A stretch of 64,000 nucleotides of DNA from positions 264,861,575-264,925,574 of the forward strand of contig CM070873.1 of assembly GCA_036365515.1 (NCBI GenBank), written 5' to 3'. The notes under the pieces are model-generated. The model had not been told where the DNA came from. It searched no databases and saw only the letters and a list, made by a program, of their open reading frames with translations. Positions 16,844 to 28,385 of this stretch are shown piece by piece; the first letter of the stretch is position 1, and each line of letters starts with the position of its first letter. This DNA comes from Torymus aiolomorphi. Taxonomy: Eukaryota; Arthropoda; Insecta; Hymenoptera; Torymidae. The position numbers and the translations under genes were made by a program.

Positions 16844-17316
16844 TTAGAGATTCCGCTTTATACTGAAGGAATAGCAGCAGCAACGTCGTATTTATAGGGT
16901 GTTTATGACGCAAAAATTGATTGGAATCTCTGATAATCTCGTTCTAGAACCTTCACATAAACTGTTTACAAGGTCCCCTTTTAATTTGATATTCTTTGCA
17001 TACCAGACATTATTATTTCAATTCAAATTCTAAGAAGTGTTGATGAAGACTGCTTTATACCCTATACCGCAAACACATAAAAATTCTTACAGAGGAGTTG
17101 TTGACAGGAAATGGCTGTAATTTTATACCTCTTCAATATGACACACTTGTTCATCATTCGAACTGTTGACAAAAACGTTTACCCTTTGATATACCGCAAA
17201 AATTCTTTCCAAAGACTTGTTGACAAGAAAAGGCTGTAATTTGATACCCTTTCGATATGCCACATTCTTACCGTTATAAAATTTCATTTATGTCTCAATG
17301 TATAGTAAATTATTTT
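16844..17316 (-). promoter_or_regulatory. upstream region of the Polinton polymerase gene
   Basis: TATAAATA on the minus strand (16889-16896) lies about 55 bases before the polymerase ATG. Further out, two imperfect direct repeats of roughly 80 bases share 'ataccgcaaa', 'ttgttgaca.gaaa.ggctgtaatttgatac' (about 17063-17150 and 17195-17272). They could be binding sites for a regulatory or replication protein. No gene is seen here. Confidence 0.45.
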
Positions 17317-18244
17317 AAATCTCAGCAATAAACTCATGCTAAAATTAATTTTATTCTATATCTCGTAAACGGCTCAAGATATAAAAAAAATAATGAAATT
17401 TTTGGTTCCTCATGAGACGTGATTATCGGGCCTTCTACCCATTGACATTGTTAAATAAAATTTTTATTAACAAATTAATAATCCTAAATTTTATAAGACA
17501 AAACGAAAGAGAGTGGATAAGGAGAGCGCAATTGAAATACTCTCCAGTTCCAAGAATCGCGCGGTGCGAATATCGGAACAAAGAGGAGGTGCGATAGATA
17601 ACGCATGTACGTGGGCATCAATACACGTTCGCTAGTATGTATCAAAATGATCATACATTCTTTTACACACATATGGTGTAATATTTTGCAATATTGAAGC
17701 GTAATATTTAATGATGTCATTGCAAATCGGGGATGGGGGATGGGGCATTGCATATGCGTGGGCATCAATATATGTTCATTAGAAGTTAATGTGTACACAT
17801 TCACACACACATGCATAGGTGTATATGGCATAATATTTTGCAATATTTAATAGGGAGGCGTAATATTTAATGACGTCATCGCAAATCAAGGATGGGGATG
17901 GGGGATGCGTTCACGCAATTGCATCATCGATGCAGGGATGGGGATGGGGGCACGAAGGTGTTGAATTACAAATAATTAGAGGAGATTTGATATCCTAACC
18001 TTGAACTGCTATTTCTTGGATTCTGTAATTTGACACCCATCATCGCATATTTGACATCATACGCAAACGTTTCAAAACGTTTTGGATGCTATTACGTAAG
18101 AGCATGCAATTTTCGAGAAGGTTCGATGACGTCACTGTCGCACCTGTAATTAATTCGCACCTGTCCGTCTCGACCAATCAGAGCGCTTCTCTGAGTCAGT
18201 GGGCGAGTGGTGGGGGAATCCAGAAGCCCTGTTGCTTATCTACT
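17317..18244. repeat. Polinton right terminal inverted repeat
   Basis: This is the reverse complement of the left arm. Over the outer 140 bases there are about four differences, so the element is neither brand-new nor ancient. It ends ...GCTTATCTACT followed by the TTCAAT target duplication. Confidence 0.95.
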
Positions 18245-18299
18245 TTCAATCGGATCCATAAAATTGTCTTTAATATTTAATACAAATTTATGTAGAATA

Positions 18300-18605
18300 A
18301 AAATAGTGCATTACGCAACTAGTGCGTAAAGCGAGTCATTTTTGCACGGGTAGTGCTTGTTGCCCAAGCGAAGCGAGAGCGACAAGATACCCGTGCAAAG
18401 ATTACTGTCTTTCGCACGTGTTGCGTTTACTATTTTTTATAACTGAGCGAGTGAAACTCTACGTTAAATGCCTGTTCAGCGTACGTAAAGTATCCGGATT
18501 TCTTTCACGAGTGCGTAAACACTTTACGCACTAGTGAAAAAAGGGGCTTTACGCACGCTAAACAGGCATCTAAAGTCCAGTTTTACGCACTCAGTTATAA
18601 AAAAA
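18300..18605. repeat. cluster of hairpin repeats ('acgcactagtgcgt' family)
   Basis: Two stem-loops abut. The first pairs 'ttttgcacgggta' (18339) with 'tacccgtgcaaag' (18391). The second pairs a 54-base arm starting 'ttataactgagcgagtg' (18438) with its complement ending at 18600. A motif 'cgaagcgagagcg' sits in the first loop. This resembles the palindromes at 38310-38440 and 41440-41530, so it is probably a small non-autonomous element. Confidence 0.65.
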
Positions 18606-19025
18606 CCTTTGAAAAACTTAAACTTTATTAACATGATAATAATCTATCTATCTACTATTATATTAAGCATCTTTACGTATGCCATGTGCCGTGTGCAGTG
18701 TGCCGTGGGCCGTGTGCCGTCTATGACCTCATGTCAGCCACCCAATAACTTCATGTCTATAGGTATCCCTGACACCTAGACATCATCTTGATAGAGTACC
18801 TGGTAGACGATGTCTCGACGATTTGGAGATCACCCTGACACCTGGACATCATTTACAGGGAGTTTCCGGTATTTTCGATAATTCTAATAAACCACCTGGT
18901 GCTCTCCCTCGAAGTTGATATTTCGTCGACCTGGAAGTCATCCTGACACCAAGGCATCGTCTACAGGGAGTTTCCGGTATTTTTTATAATACTGGAAGTT
19001 ATTATTATTGTATATCGACGGGTGA
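18606..19025. other. non-coding region with an internal duplication
   Basis: Two segments share 'catcatttacagggagtttccggtatttt' and 'gatc/gtcatcctgacacc' (about 18830-18880 and 18935-18985), showing a local duplication of about 105 bases. No gene is seen. Confidence 0.4.
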
Positions 19026-19410
19026 GCGGAAGAAGAACGTATCTCGGTGCGAGGATGAATAACGACGTATCTCGGTGCGAGGAGGAAGAACGACGCATCT
19101 CGGCGCGAGGATGAAGAACGGTGTATCTTGGCGCGAGGATGAAGAACGACGTATCTCGGCGCGCGGATGAAGAACGACGTATCTCGGCGCGCGGATGAAG
19201 AACGACGTATCTCGGCGCGCGGATGAAGAACGACGTATCTCGGTGCGAGGATGAAGAACGACGTATCTCGGCGCACGCATGAAGAACGACGTCTCTCGGC
19301 GCTTTTACGGCCAGTACAGGACTAGTATACGACGAAATACGTCGTTCTTCATCCTCGTGGCGAGACAAGTCGTTCTTCATCCGCGCGTCGAGATACGTCG
19401 TTCTTAAAAT
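19026..19410. repeat. 28-bp minisatellite with inverted copies at its end
   Basis: About ten copies of a 28-bp unit ('gaagaacgacgtatctcggc' plus 'gcgcggat') run from 19026 to about 19300. After a short spacer, about three copies continue in opposite orientation (19330-19410). The long minus-strand reading frames here simply reflect the repeat. Confidence 0.85.
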
Positions 19411-19759
19411 CTATTAAAATTAACAACGCTTTTTATTTTGTAATTGATGCCGCATTTTTTTTTAATTTACAATGCATTTGTTACTGTTTGCCACGTTTAA
19501 TTTTCTATTATAAAAGGACCCCGCACAAAATCATAGGAATTTGGACTTCTGTGAAAACTTCTGAAACTTTGGTATATTACAGGTTATGACCTCCTGATCA
19601 AAAGTCCTCATGGGTGCAAGATCCAAAAATGGACAGATTTTGAGATGTAGAGGTTAGAATATCACCAAGTTCCTTTATACTTTACGAGCGCAACTTGGTG
19701 CGCTTATTTTTATTCGTGTTTGCGCTTAGGTTTGTAGATGCTTAAGGTGTGTTTCTGTG

Positions 19760-19901
19760 GCGCGCGCGTGCGTGTGTGTGTCTGTGTGTGTCCGTATGTG
19801 TGTGTGTTTGTGTGTGTCTGTGTGTGTGTCCGTATGTGTGTGTGAGTGTGTTTGTGTGTGTGTGTGTTTGTCCGTATGTGTGCGTGAGTGTGTTTGTGTA
19901 T

Positions 19902-19940
<39 letters not shown>

Positions 19941-20295
19941 CGTGTTACGTATGAGTCATTCTTTACATTATCGTCGGTGTTAGCGTAATCCGATGTGCAC
20001 CGCGGGGAGGTTGCCAAATCGGATTTAGCACACACACAAACACACTCACACACACATACGGATACACACACACACACGCGCGCACACATAGTTACACACA
20101 CACATACGGACACACACACACACAAACACATTCACACACAAACACTTACACACATACGGATACACACACGCGCGCGCGCACACACACAGATACACACTCA
20201 CACACACATACGGACACACACACAGACACACACACAAACACACTCACACACACATACGGACACACATACACACGCGCACACACACAGATACACAC
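19760..20295. repeat. paired GT-rich and CA-rich microsatellite arms of the fold-back element
   Basis: Interrupted (GT)n with 'gtccgtatgt' islands (19760-19950) faces interrupted (CA)n with 'acatacggac' islands (20030-20295). They are separated by a unique loop 'cgatgtgcaccgcggggagg'. Reading frames across these arms are artefacts. Confidence 0.85.
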
Positions 20296-20539
20296 ACTTA
20301 AGCATCTACAAACCTAAGCGCAAACACTCATAAAAATAAGCGCATCAAGTTGCGCTCGTAAAGGAACTTGGTAATATTCTAACATCTACATCTCAAAATC
20401 TGTCGATTTTTGGATCTTGCACCCATTAGGACTTTTGATCAGGAGGTCATAACCTGTAATATATTGGGACCTTGAATAAGTTCTCGCTGTTTTTTTGTGA
20501 AAATTGATGCTTTATTTAAAGTATGTAGTAAAAAGCATG

Positions 20540-22115
20540 TCACTCAAAATATTGCCCACCCCTAGTCACTACTTTCTCCCATCTTTCTGGCAATTTACGG
20601 ATTCCATCTCGGAAGAACTGCTCGTCTTTTGAAGCTATCCAAGAATCGACCCATTTTTTAGCATCTTCATAAGAATGGAAGTGCTGCTCAGCCAAACCAT
20701 AAGCCATCGACCGGAACAAGTGGTAGTCGGAAGGAGCAATGTCTGGGCTATACGGCGGGTGAGGTACGACATCCCATTGAAGCGCCTCCAAAGTTTCTTT
20801 GACGACTTTTGTAACATGTGGCCGAGCATTGTCATGTAACAAAATCACCTTGTCGTGTCTCTGCTCGTACATTGGCCGTTTTTCCTTTACGGCTCGGCTC
20901 AAACACATCAATTTCAGTCGATAGCGATCTCCCGTGATAGTTTCGTTTGGTTTCAGCAGTTCATAATAAATTACACCCTGCTGATCCCACGAAATGCAGA
21001 GGAGAAGCTTCGAACCATGGATATTTGACTTTGCGGACGATGTTGATGCATAGCCGGGGTTACCCCACGATTTTTTACGCTTAAGGTGGCTCATGCGTTT
21101 GGTGCCGTATCAAGTCGGGGCCCCGCAAGGGGCTTCTTTATTATTGCCAAATTAAGTTAACGTATTTTAGGTAAATTTATTGTAAATTACTTCTAAATGT
21201 TCAAACAAAAAAAGATTTTATAAATAAGTAAAAACTTTGCTAATTTGTCGCTACATTTATATGACTGGTCGCAGTGCGCATGCGCAGTAGCACATTTGTA
21301 ACGTTTATTGTTAATATCTTTTTTGTTTGGTCGTTAACCTATAATTCTGATGATATCATTAGATTCTTCACAAAAAAATCTTTAATTTCATATATTGTAC
21401 ATTAAAAACTGCTTTTTTACAAGTTACTACGAAGCAATAAACTGTTCATTCCTATAAGGTTATGTGTTAAACGTACCTATTTATAAACTCAGTTTTTTCA
21501 ATAATTTGGTCGTTGACCTACAATTTTCTTAGTAGAGATCGAAAGTTTAATGTCTAAAGAACATATTTGTTAAGTTTAAGATGTATCTGCTTTTTTATAA
21601 GAAATCGCATGAGCCACCTTAAGATTATCGTACTGTATCCACTTTTCATCGCCAGTCACGATATGATGCAAAAAATCTTTCCTTTTCTGCCGTTGAAGCA
21701 GCATTTCACACGTGAGAAAACGCCATTCGACGTCTCTCGGCTTCAACTCATACGGCATCCAATGTCCTTGTTTCTGGATCATTCCTAACGTTTTCAAACG
21801 TTTCGAAACTGTTGTCTCATCTACTCGTAATGATTTTGCAAGTTCAGCTAGCGTCTGACATGAGTCTTCATTTAGTAATTCCTCTAATTCTTCGTCTTCA
21901 ATCTTTTTTGGTGCACCAGCACGTTCTTTATCTCCAAGATCAAAATCGTTATTTTTGAAGCGTCGAAACCAGTCTCTGCATGTTGTTTCCGACAGAGCAT
22001 GGGCACCGTAAGTTTCAACAAGAATCCTGTGCGCTTCAGCTGCAGATTTTAAAAAAATAAAATAGTGCAATAAAATTCCCCGCAAATACTCTTTACTTGG
22101 CACAAAACTTCACAT
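20540..22115 (-). pseudogene. mariner transposase, interrupted by a TTAA element
   Basis: The N-terminal part (22115 to about 21623) has the helix-turn-helix with 'HALSETTCRDWFRRFKN' and the catalytic Asp in 'VTGDEKWI'. The C-terminal part (about 21080 to 20540) has 'ILLHDNARPHV' and 'PYSPDIAPSDYHLFRSM', completing the DD34D triad of mariners. The second codon after ATG 22115 is TGA. A 534-bp insert separates the two parts after 'IQYDNL', just before 'KRKKSWGNPGY'. The gene cannot make a full protein, but all three catalytic Asp codons remain. Confidence 0.9.
21085..21618. mobile_element. TTAA-flanked element with GGTGGCTCATGCG ends, inside the mariner
   Basis: The insert begins 'TTAA GGTGGCTCATGCG' and ends 'CGCATGAGCCACC TTAA', with TTAA duplicated at the site. 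It has no coding capacity. Internal sequence ('taaggttatgtgttaaacg', 'tttggtcgttgacct') is shared with 46933-47345 and, inverted, with about 40430-40590. TTAA duplication with 5'-GG ends is the Kolobok pattern rather than the piggyBac one (5'-CC). Confidence 0.85.
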
Positions 22116-22351
22116 TTTTAATAGTAAGAACAAAAAACGCTGTTTACACTATGGCGAACTAACATACACTTAAGTTCAAGCTTACTGACAGTACTTCTTT
22201 ATAGATGCGTTAGCATCTGAAATTACATACACTAAATCCTGGTAACGCCATCTGTTAGGAAACAGCGAGAACTTATTCAAGGACCCAATACGAAAAGTTT
22301 CCGAAGTTTTCACAGAGGTCCAAATTCCTATGATTTTGTGCGGGGTCCTTT

Positions 22352-24156
22352 GATGAAAAACAATGTTCTTTGTATAAATACTTTTTAATTTACTTTTTTC
22401 ACGTTCATTATAAAATTTTGAATTGTCTGCAAGCAAAATTTTTAAATTCTTTTTTGAAATTACTCTTGAAAATGCTACATATTATAATTGGCCGTGGTTA
22501 AAAACTGTATTTGATAGGTATACTCCAACGTTATTAAAAGTTTGCCCTTGAAACTTATTAATTGTCATTGCATATCCTAATCTTAATAGAAATTGTTGTC
22601 TTTTCATTTCGAATGGAATTTCGTCTTTAGAAGAAGTCAAGTCAATTCGTAGTATTAAAACAATATTCTCCGTCTTATAACCGCTTATATAAATTTGAGC
22701 ACTAATACAATAATTCATTAATTTTCGTACTATAATCTAGTACCATTACAAAGACCATCATGCAAATTAATATTTCGAAGAAGAATTACTAGAGCACCCT
22801 CTTTTAATTGCAGTTTATGAGACGGTAAGCCATTTGGTGTTAATGAATTCAAAAATTCCACTGGTAATGTTTCTTCTAAATTTTGATCATTATCATCTAT
22901 AGATGAATCAATACTATGTACTCTTTTACATCTCCTTCTATTTTTAATAATATTTCATTATGAATGTTGTGTACATCTACATTTTTCGGAACTAAAATTG
23001 CTTTCTTGCGAATCTCGTCATCATTGACATTCAAATTTTCACCAATATTTCTGTAATTATATCTTGGTTAATTAAAAACTCTTCTGGAATTTGAATTGCT
23101 TCATTCTCCTCTTCAAAATCACAAAAACATTTGCCATCGCCAACATTTAAGAGCCATTGTTTGAATTCCAAATCATTGTCATCTACTCTAAGATTATCTT
23201 TTAAAGACATGTGTTGAAAACAAAACCATAGCTTACTATTTTTTACACAGTTTTCTATAATTGTTGTCCTATTACCGTGTTTAAGTACAGGTAATGTTTG
23301 TCGAAAATCTCCAGAAACAATCATTACTTTACCTCCAAAAATAATATTATTTTTACACAAGTTTCTAAATAATCTGATTACAGCTTCAAATGTTTTGATG
23401 TCATTGTTATTTCATCACAAATAATAACTTGAATATTTTGTAGTTTTTTTCCATACTCCGAATTAGGTTTTATATTGCAAGTTCTATCTTCAGTAATATT
23501 TAATGGTAATTTAAAAGTTACATGTGAAGTTTTTCCATTTAATAATAAATTGGCTGCTATTCCAGTCCATGCTAGAGGTAAAACATTAATGTTTCCGTTA
23601 TTTAAATGAGTAATTAATGAGTTTAATAAATAAATTTTTCCACTAACTCCAGGGCCATCAATAAAAAAACATTTGTTATAATTATAATTATTATCATTTA
23701 TGCTTTCCATTATGGCATTAAAAATGTCTCGTTGTTTATTTGATAAAGATAGTATGTTAAATAAATTCCTTCGTATTATATATTATGATGTATTAACATT
23801 TTCATATGTCATTTCATCGTTTTGATATTTATTAATTTAAGGTAAATTAAAATTGTCTAAAGAATATGCGTTTGTAGATAAAATAGCATTAATTTTGTGT
23901 AATGCTATATTTTCACCAATGTCTTTTGGATAAAGTGGATTGTAAAAATAATGTTTATATTTATCGTATAATTCTTTCGCATTAACTGGATCATGGAAAT
24001 CACAAATGTAAGCAAACAGATTACACAAGGCATTTGGAAATTCTATTTGGATAGCTTCTTGTAAGCATTTATCCCATCCTCATCAGTTGTTATTAACTTT
24101 CTGGCTACTGCTGCTTTATAAAATGTTGGATAGATAACATTTTGAAATGTTCTTAA
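22352..24156 (-). pseudogene. Helitron-like helicase (Pif1 type), C-terminal half, degraded
   Basis: Read on the minus strand from 24156 down, the segment gives 'TFQNVIYPTFYKAAVARKL', then 'NPLYPKDIGENIALHKINA'. A Walker A remnant 'FIDGPGVSGKIYLLN' has Ile for Thr, and Walker B is 'VIICDEITM'. Next come 'MIVSGDFRQTLPVLKHG', and at the end 'AMTINKFQGQTFNNVGVYLS' and 'VAFSR'. These are Pif1-family superfamily 1 helicase motifs of Helitron transposases. Several stops and frameshifts occur, for example a stop between 'NHGQL' and 'YVAFSR'. The missing N-terminal half lies at 49780-50760, across the giant insert. The fold-back element cuts the C-terminal end at 22351. Confidence 0.85.
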
Positions 24157-24490
24157 GGTGGTTCTCCTCGGACTCCCTAGTCAAAGCAGTGCTAAATGTA
24201 GAAGTTACCTAAAATTAAAAAAAAAACCATAGTTGTAATGTGATGTATTTATTTAAAATGATAGAGATAGTCCATGTATTATAAATAAAGTGTATTTAAC
24301 ATGACTAGGATAAATTTTTTCACAAAATGGCGATTTTCTAGAAACTAGATAACAATTGTTGATAAATCACTGGAATCTTTTTTGTTTCTCAACCGATTTT
24401 AGTTTTCAAGGTCTCAATTTGCTCCTTAAGAAATTTCGTGGGTACTTGCCGAAGGAAAAATTAAAAATTATTCAAAACTCAAAAAGTTAT
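24157..24490. repeat. left terminal inverted repeat of the giant element
   Basis: It matches the reverse complement of about 49440-49779 through 'gtgctaaatgtagaa', 'aaaatgatagagatagtc', 'tcactggaatctttttgtttctcaaccg' and 'caaaactca.aaagttata'. It contains no gene. Confidence 0.85.
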
Positions 24491-24599
24491 AGATAATTGT
24501 TCATAAATCCATGCACGTCGTTAAAACAAAATATTCTTTTAATTGGCTATCCCAGACGGCATGCATAATACGAAAGTATTCCTAATTTACACATGTTTG

Positions 24600-25150
24600 A
24601 GAATCCTATAAGAGTTGTACAAGGTGAATTAAAATTAAGATTAAAATGAATTCTTCTTGTTCGTAAAGAATTCAAAACTGCCAAAGACTCAAATTATAAA
24701 AATATTTTTAAAGTACTTATAAAGAGTTCAGAAATTAAACAAGTTATGTCACCTAAAGTTAGTACTTATGAAATTCAAAAAATATTCAGAGATTTGCAAA
24801 ATGTATTCATAAGTAACTCATAAGAAATCTATAAATTATTTAAAAATTATTCATTAGAGAAATTATTAATAATTTATATCGAATACATGAACAAAAATTG
24901 CATAAGCCTCCAGTACTTTGAAAAATATATACATAAGAAGTTAATTAAGAATTCAAATAAAATATAATAAGGAAATGATAAAGTGTTCGTAAAGAATACA
25001 TAAAACAAAATTACAGAGCTTCCATGATTTAAAAAAATGTATTCAGAAATACGTAATTAATTATTAAAAAAGACAGTATTTAAGAAATTATGAAGTGCTT
25101 GCGAAGAATACATCTTGCGCAAATACTAATTTGTTTAAAAGCGAATCTAT
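24600..25150. repeat. subterminal degenerate repeats, left side of giant element
   Basis: Short degenerate motifs of the type 'gaattcataag', 'agagttcag', 'agaatacat' recur every few tens of bases. A similar field ('gaattcatt', 'gaattccgtaagaact', 'atgaatgcatt') lies at about 48950-49430, inside the right end. Such fields can be transposase-binding regions, but here that is only an inference. No gene is seen. Confidence 0.4.
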
Positions 25151-25469
25151 TTTCGTTCTAAAAATATAAATAAAACCCCGATAAAGCCTCTAATTTGTTT
25201 TTGATTCAAATTGCCATTGTCTTCCTCGTATACGTATTTATATAATTGTAATTCCTGTAAATATTTTCATTTCTCTATTTCAAATGTATTTGATATACTG
25301 ATATAATGTATACGAGAACACGAATGAAAGCAGCGGCAGAGCAGCGCCGCGCTTAAGATGTACAATGTACACTGTTCCTGGCGAAACAAACGCGTTGCGA
25401 AGCAACAGCAAACCTTTTTCACGTCTCCGCTCGCATGGCGAATGATCGTTTCTAACGAATGGATTTTGG

Positions 25470-26700
25470 AGTTATTCTGCTCAGCTTTCAGTGATGGTCA
25501 CAGTTCCGGACAAGCCAAGACATTATTAGGTAAAAGATTTTTTAGCTACTGCCCGTATGGAAATAATAAATCTATGAAACCGTATAAAAATGTATATTTC
25601 TATGTATATTTCCGTAGATTTTTTCAAATGTATTACATTTTTATACGGTTTTATACATTTTTATACAGCTTAACACATTTTCATAGAAAATAAAAAAATA
25701 AAATAAATAAATAAATAATGTTTTTATAACCTTTAAAGCATTGTATAGTTGTTCTGATTCATACGATTTTGAATTTTGTATTGAATCGTAAATTCTGTTA
25801 CAATCTATTATTATTATTCCGTTCATTTTAGATAAATAATTAATAAATAATTAATAAATAATAAGGAATAAATAATAATTATTATTATTCCGTTCATTTT
25901 AGATAAATAATTTCATTGTGTATTTTTATTGATTATTACAGGTTGTTTTTACCCGCATACTTTTTGTATTGCACGGTTGCAGTAAAATTCGGCTCATCTT
26001 CCAGTGATTGCCCCAATTCCGGACAAGCCAAGACATTATTAGGTATAACATTTTCTAGCTACTGCCCGTATGGAAATAAGAAATCTATGAAACCGTATAA
26101 AAATGTATATTTCTATGTATATTTCCGTAGATTTTTTCAAATTTATTATATTTTTATACGGTTTTATACATTTTTATACAGTTTAACACATTTTCATAGA
26201 AAATAAAAAAATAAAATAAATCAATAAATAAATAATGTTTTTATAACCTTTAAAGCATTGTATAATTGTTTTGATTCATACGATTTTGAATTTTGTATTG
26301 AATCGTAAATTCTGTTACAAACTATCATTCCGTTCATGTTAGACACATAATTTCATTGTGTATTTTTATTGATTATTACAGGTTGTTTTTACCTGCACAT
26401 TTTTTTGTATTGCACGGTTGCAGTAAAATTCTGCTCAGCTTCCAGTGATTGCCACAATTCCGGAGAAGCCAAAACATTAATAGGTAAAAGATTTTTAGCT
26501 ACTGCCCGTATGGAAATAATAAATCTATGAAACCGTATAAAAATGTATATTTCTATGTATATTTCCCTAGATTTTCTCAAATTTATTACATTTTTATACG
26601 ATGTTATACATTTTTATACAGCTTAACACATTTTCATAGAAAACAAAAAAATAAAATAAAAAAATAAATAAATAAATTATGGTTTTTATGTTTACAAAAA
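25470..26700. repeat. three imperfect tandem copies of a 440-510-bp unit
   Basis: The phrase 'ttccggacaagccaagacat' (third copy changed) starts at 25504, 26017 and 26458. Each copy is followed by 'cgtatggaaata.taaatctatgaaaccgtataaaaatg' and an internal hairpin of 'accgtataaaaatgtat' with 'acatttttatacggt'. Similar 96-residue frames in copies 1 and 2 come from this duplication and are not genes. Confidence 0.8.
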
Positions 26701-27447
26701 TTTAATCACGATTTTACGTTTAGTACGTTTTATAAATTCTATAAATCTTAAAAAACTGTGTGAAATCGTATAAAATCGTTGGGAATCGTAGAGAACTGCA
26801 TAAAAATGTTTGAAACCGTATGAAACCGTGTTAAGACTGTTGGAATATAAGTAAATGCTTATACGCTCCTTAACATAGGTACATGCATGTCAGAATGTGT
26901 GTGAGAGTACCGAGTGCGCCGTCAGCACATGCAAAGTTAGTAGTCACGAGATAGCCATGTAAGTCGGACGCGTGCTTGCCAAATGTAACCTAAGTAGCTA
27001 ATAAGCATTACTTAAAAATTAAACCTCAACTTATTCATACCCCATATTACAACAAAAACGTATCAAAATGTATTAAAACGTATAAAGTTATCAAAAAACC
27101 AATGTTTAAATCCGGGGTTTTTCAACGTTTTTATAGAGTTTTATACAGGAGGTGTATATACATATTTTTCGTACGAGTGATATCCTTTCAAATTTTCGTG
27201 TTTACTTCTTTATACCTGGCTAAATCATATTAGTATCTAATGATTTCTTTTACCTTATTATATGAAACATGCTCTTCACTTCTATATAAGTATTTAAAGT
27301 ACACTTATTCATGAGATTTCATTAAATTGAATTGAGGGATGAACATGCGATTAAGTTATAGTGATTTTTTTAACTTACGTATACTAAATAGAACATTATT
27401 GCTTAGTAAATAAAATATACTTATAAATCATGTAGTCTACTTTACTA
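26701..27447. other. non-coding AT-rich stretch with degenerate 'cgtataaaatcg' motifs
   Basis: Scattered variants of 'aaccgtatgaaaccg' and 'aacgtatcaaaatgtat' continue the vocabulary of the preceding tandem repeat. No gene is seen. Confidence 0.35.
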
Positions 27448-27736
27448 CACGGAAAAAAATTGCGTATCGTTACTACGCCACAGCTGCTGCAAGAGCGCCC
27501 CCACAAATTTCAGTAGTAACTCTACCAACTTGGCGCACTCAGTATACTAATCTCGGTAAGAGAGGTTAGGCTATGACTATACCAATCGACTTCTGTAGCT
27601 ATTGCGTCAAATTGGTAGAATGAGTATACCAATAGCCCTCGAGTTACTACTCCAATGAGAAGACGACTCTATACATGGGAAATTCTATAGTAACTCATAG
27701 CGCTCCCGTAGTCACTCTACGAAATTTTTTTCCGTG
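27448..27736. mobile_element. MITE with CACGGAAAAAAATT ends
   Basis: The ends 'ctacacggaaaaaaattgcgta' and 'acgaaatttttttccgtgtag' are inverted. Inside, short 'tagtaactctacc', 'gtataccaat' and 'agttactac' motifs alternate in both orientations. There is no coding capacity. Confidence 0.8.
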
Positions 27737-28119
27737 TAGTCAATGCACTTTATTTTATGAATTATCAGGTATTTTGAAGATGTAAAAAGTATCTTTTCAA
27801 CAAATTTTGTATTTTCTATAATTTTACATTTTCTATAATTTTACTAAAAATATCTTTCCATGATTTTTAACATAAAGTGACTCATTATTAACCTTGTAAT
27901 TATTTTTTAGGAATAACAAATGTAGTGGGGGGTTTAAATTCAATAATATTGAAATTAAGTCATTTCTTATATATATAAAGTAAGAAAGCCACGCATAATA
28001 GTGAAATTTTAGTGGTTCTTTCATTTAACTTTATCCATAGAATATCATTGCAAAATAAGCAATTTAATGTTTCTATTACATTGTATTAGTGGAACTGAAA
28101 CGTGATGAATGTAAATTAT

Positions 28120-28380
28120 TTTTTAATCATCGGTTCTTTCATCGATGTCAAAATAGTACATTATACACCAAGGCGGCCTAGCTACGCTTGGCCTCAAAGC
28201 TTGCACTCGTCGAGAATGATATATTTTGCGTTCATGGTAACATATACTTACTATTCTTTTGTTTGAAGGCCAGAAAATGATTTTTCGCAGCTCGTATAGA
28301 GACCGCAAAATACGAAATGTATATTGCGGCCTAGGCGTTACATTTAGCGAAAAGTCATTTTGCAGCCTGACGAAAAAAAT
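28120..28380. repeat. palindromic non-coding repeat
   Basis: Paired segments around 'aaggcggcctagctacgc' and 'gcggcctaggcgttac', and around 'aatgatttttcgca' and 'agcgaaaagtcatttt', give a long imperfect stem. The rest of 27737-28385 shows no gene. Confidence 0.35.
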
Positions 28381-28385
28381 AGTAA

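Larger units (their letters stand above)
20464..22288 (-). mobile_element. mariner transposon inserted at TA in the fold-back element
   Basis: Terminal inverted repeats 'TTGGGACCTTGAATAAG' (20464) and 'CTTATTCAAGGACCCAA' (to 22288) are flanked by TA dinucleotides. The transposase is on the minus strand. The element cuts the right arm of the surrounding palindrome, so it is younger than that element. It is itself interrupted by a 534-bp TTAA-flanked insert. Confidence 0.9.
19513..22351. mobile_element. large fold-back element with AAAGGACCCCGCACA ends, split by a mariner
   Basis: The ends 'aaaggaccccgcacaaaatcata' (19513) and 'tatgattttgtgcggggtccttt' (22351) are reverse complements. Removing the mariner leaves about 1.0 kb that is nearly one palindrome. 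The arm 19545-19990 ('ggtatattacaggttatgac...taggtttgtagatgc', then GT-rich) mirrors 20010-20463 (CA-rich, then 'gcatctacaaaccta...gtcataacctgtaatat'). It shares termini with the MITE at 3528-3680. It lies directly at the end of the Helitron helicase fragment. Confidence 0.8.

Noticed and set aside
19026..19410. A CRISPR-like array of 28-bp units
   Set aside because: Units are contiguous with no spacers, and the setting is eukaryotic; it is a minisatellite.
25358..26206. Two similar frames of about 100 codons suggesting a duplicated gene
   Set aside because: They lie in tandem non-coding repeats and lack any domain; the third copy does not keep the frame.
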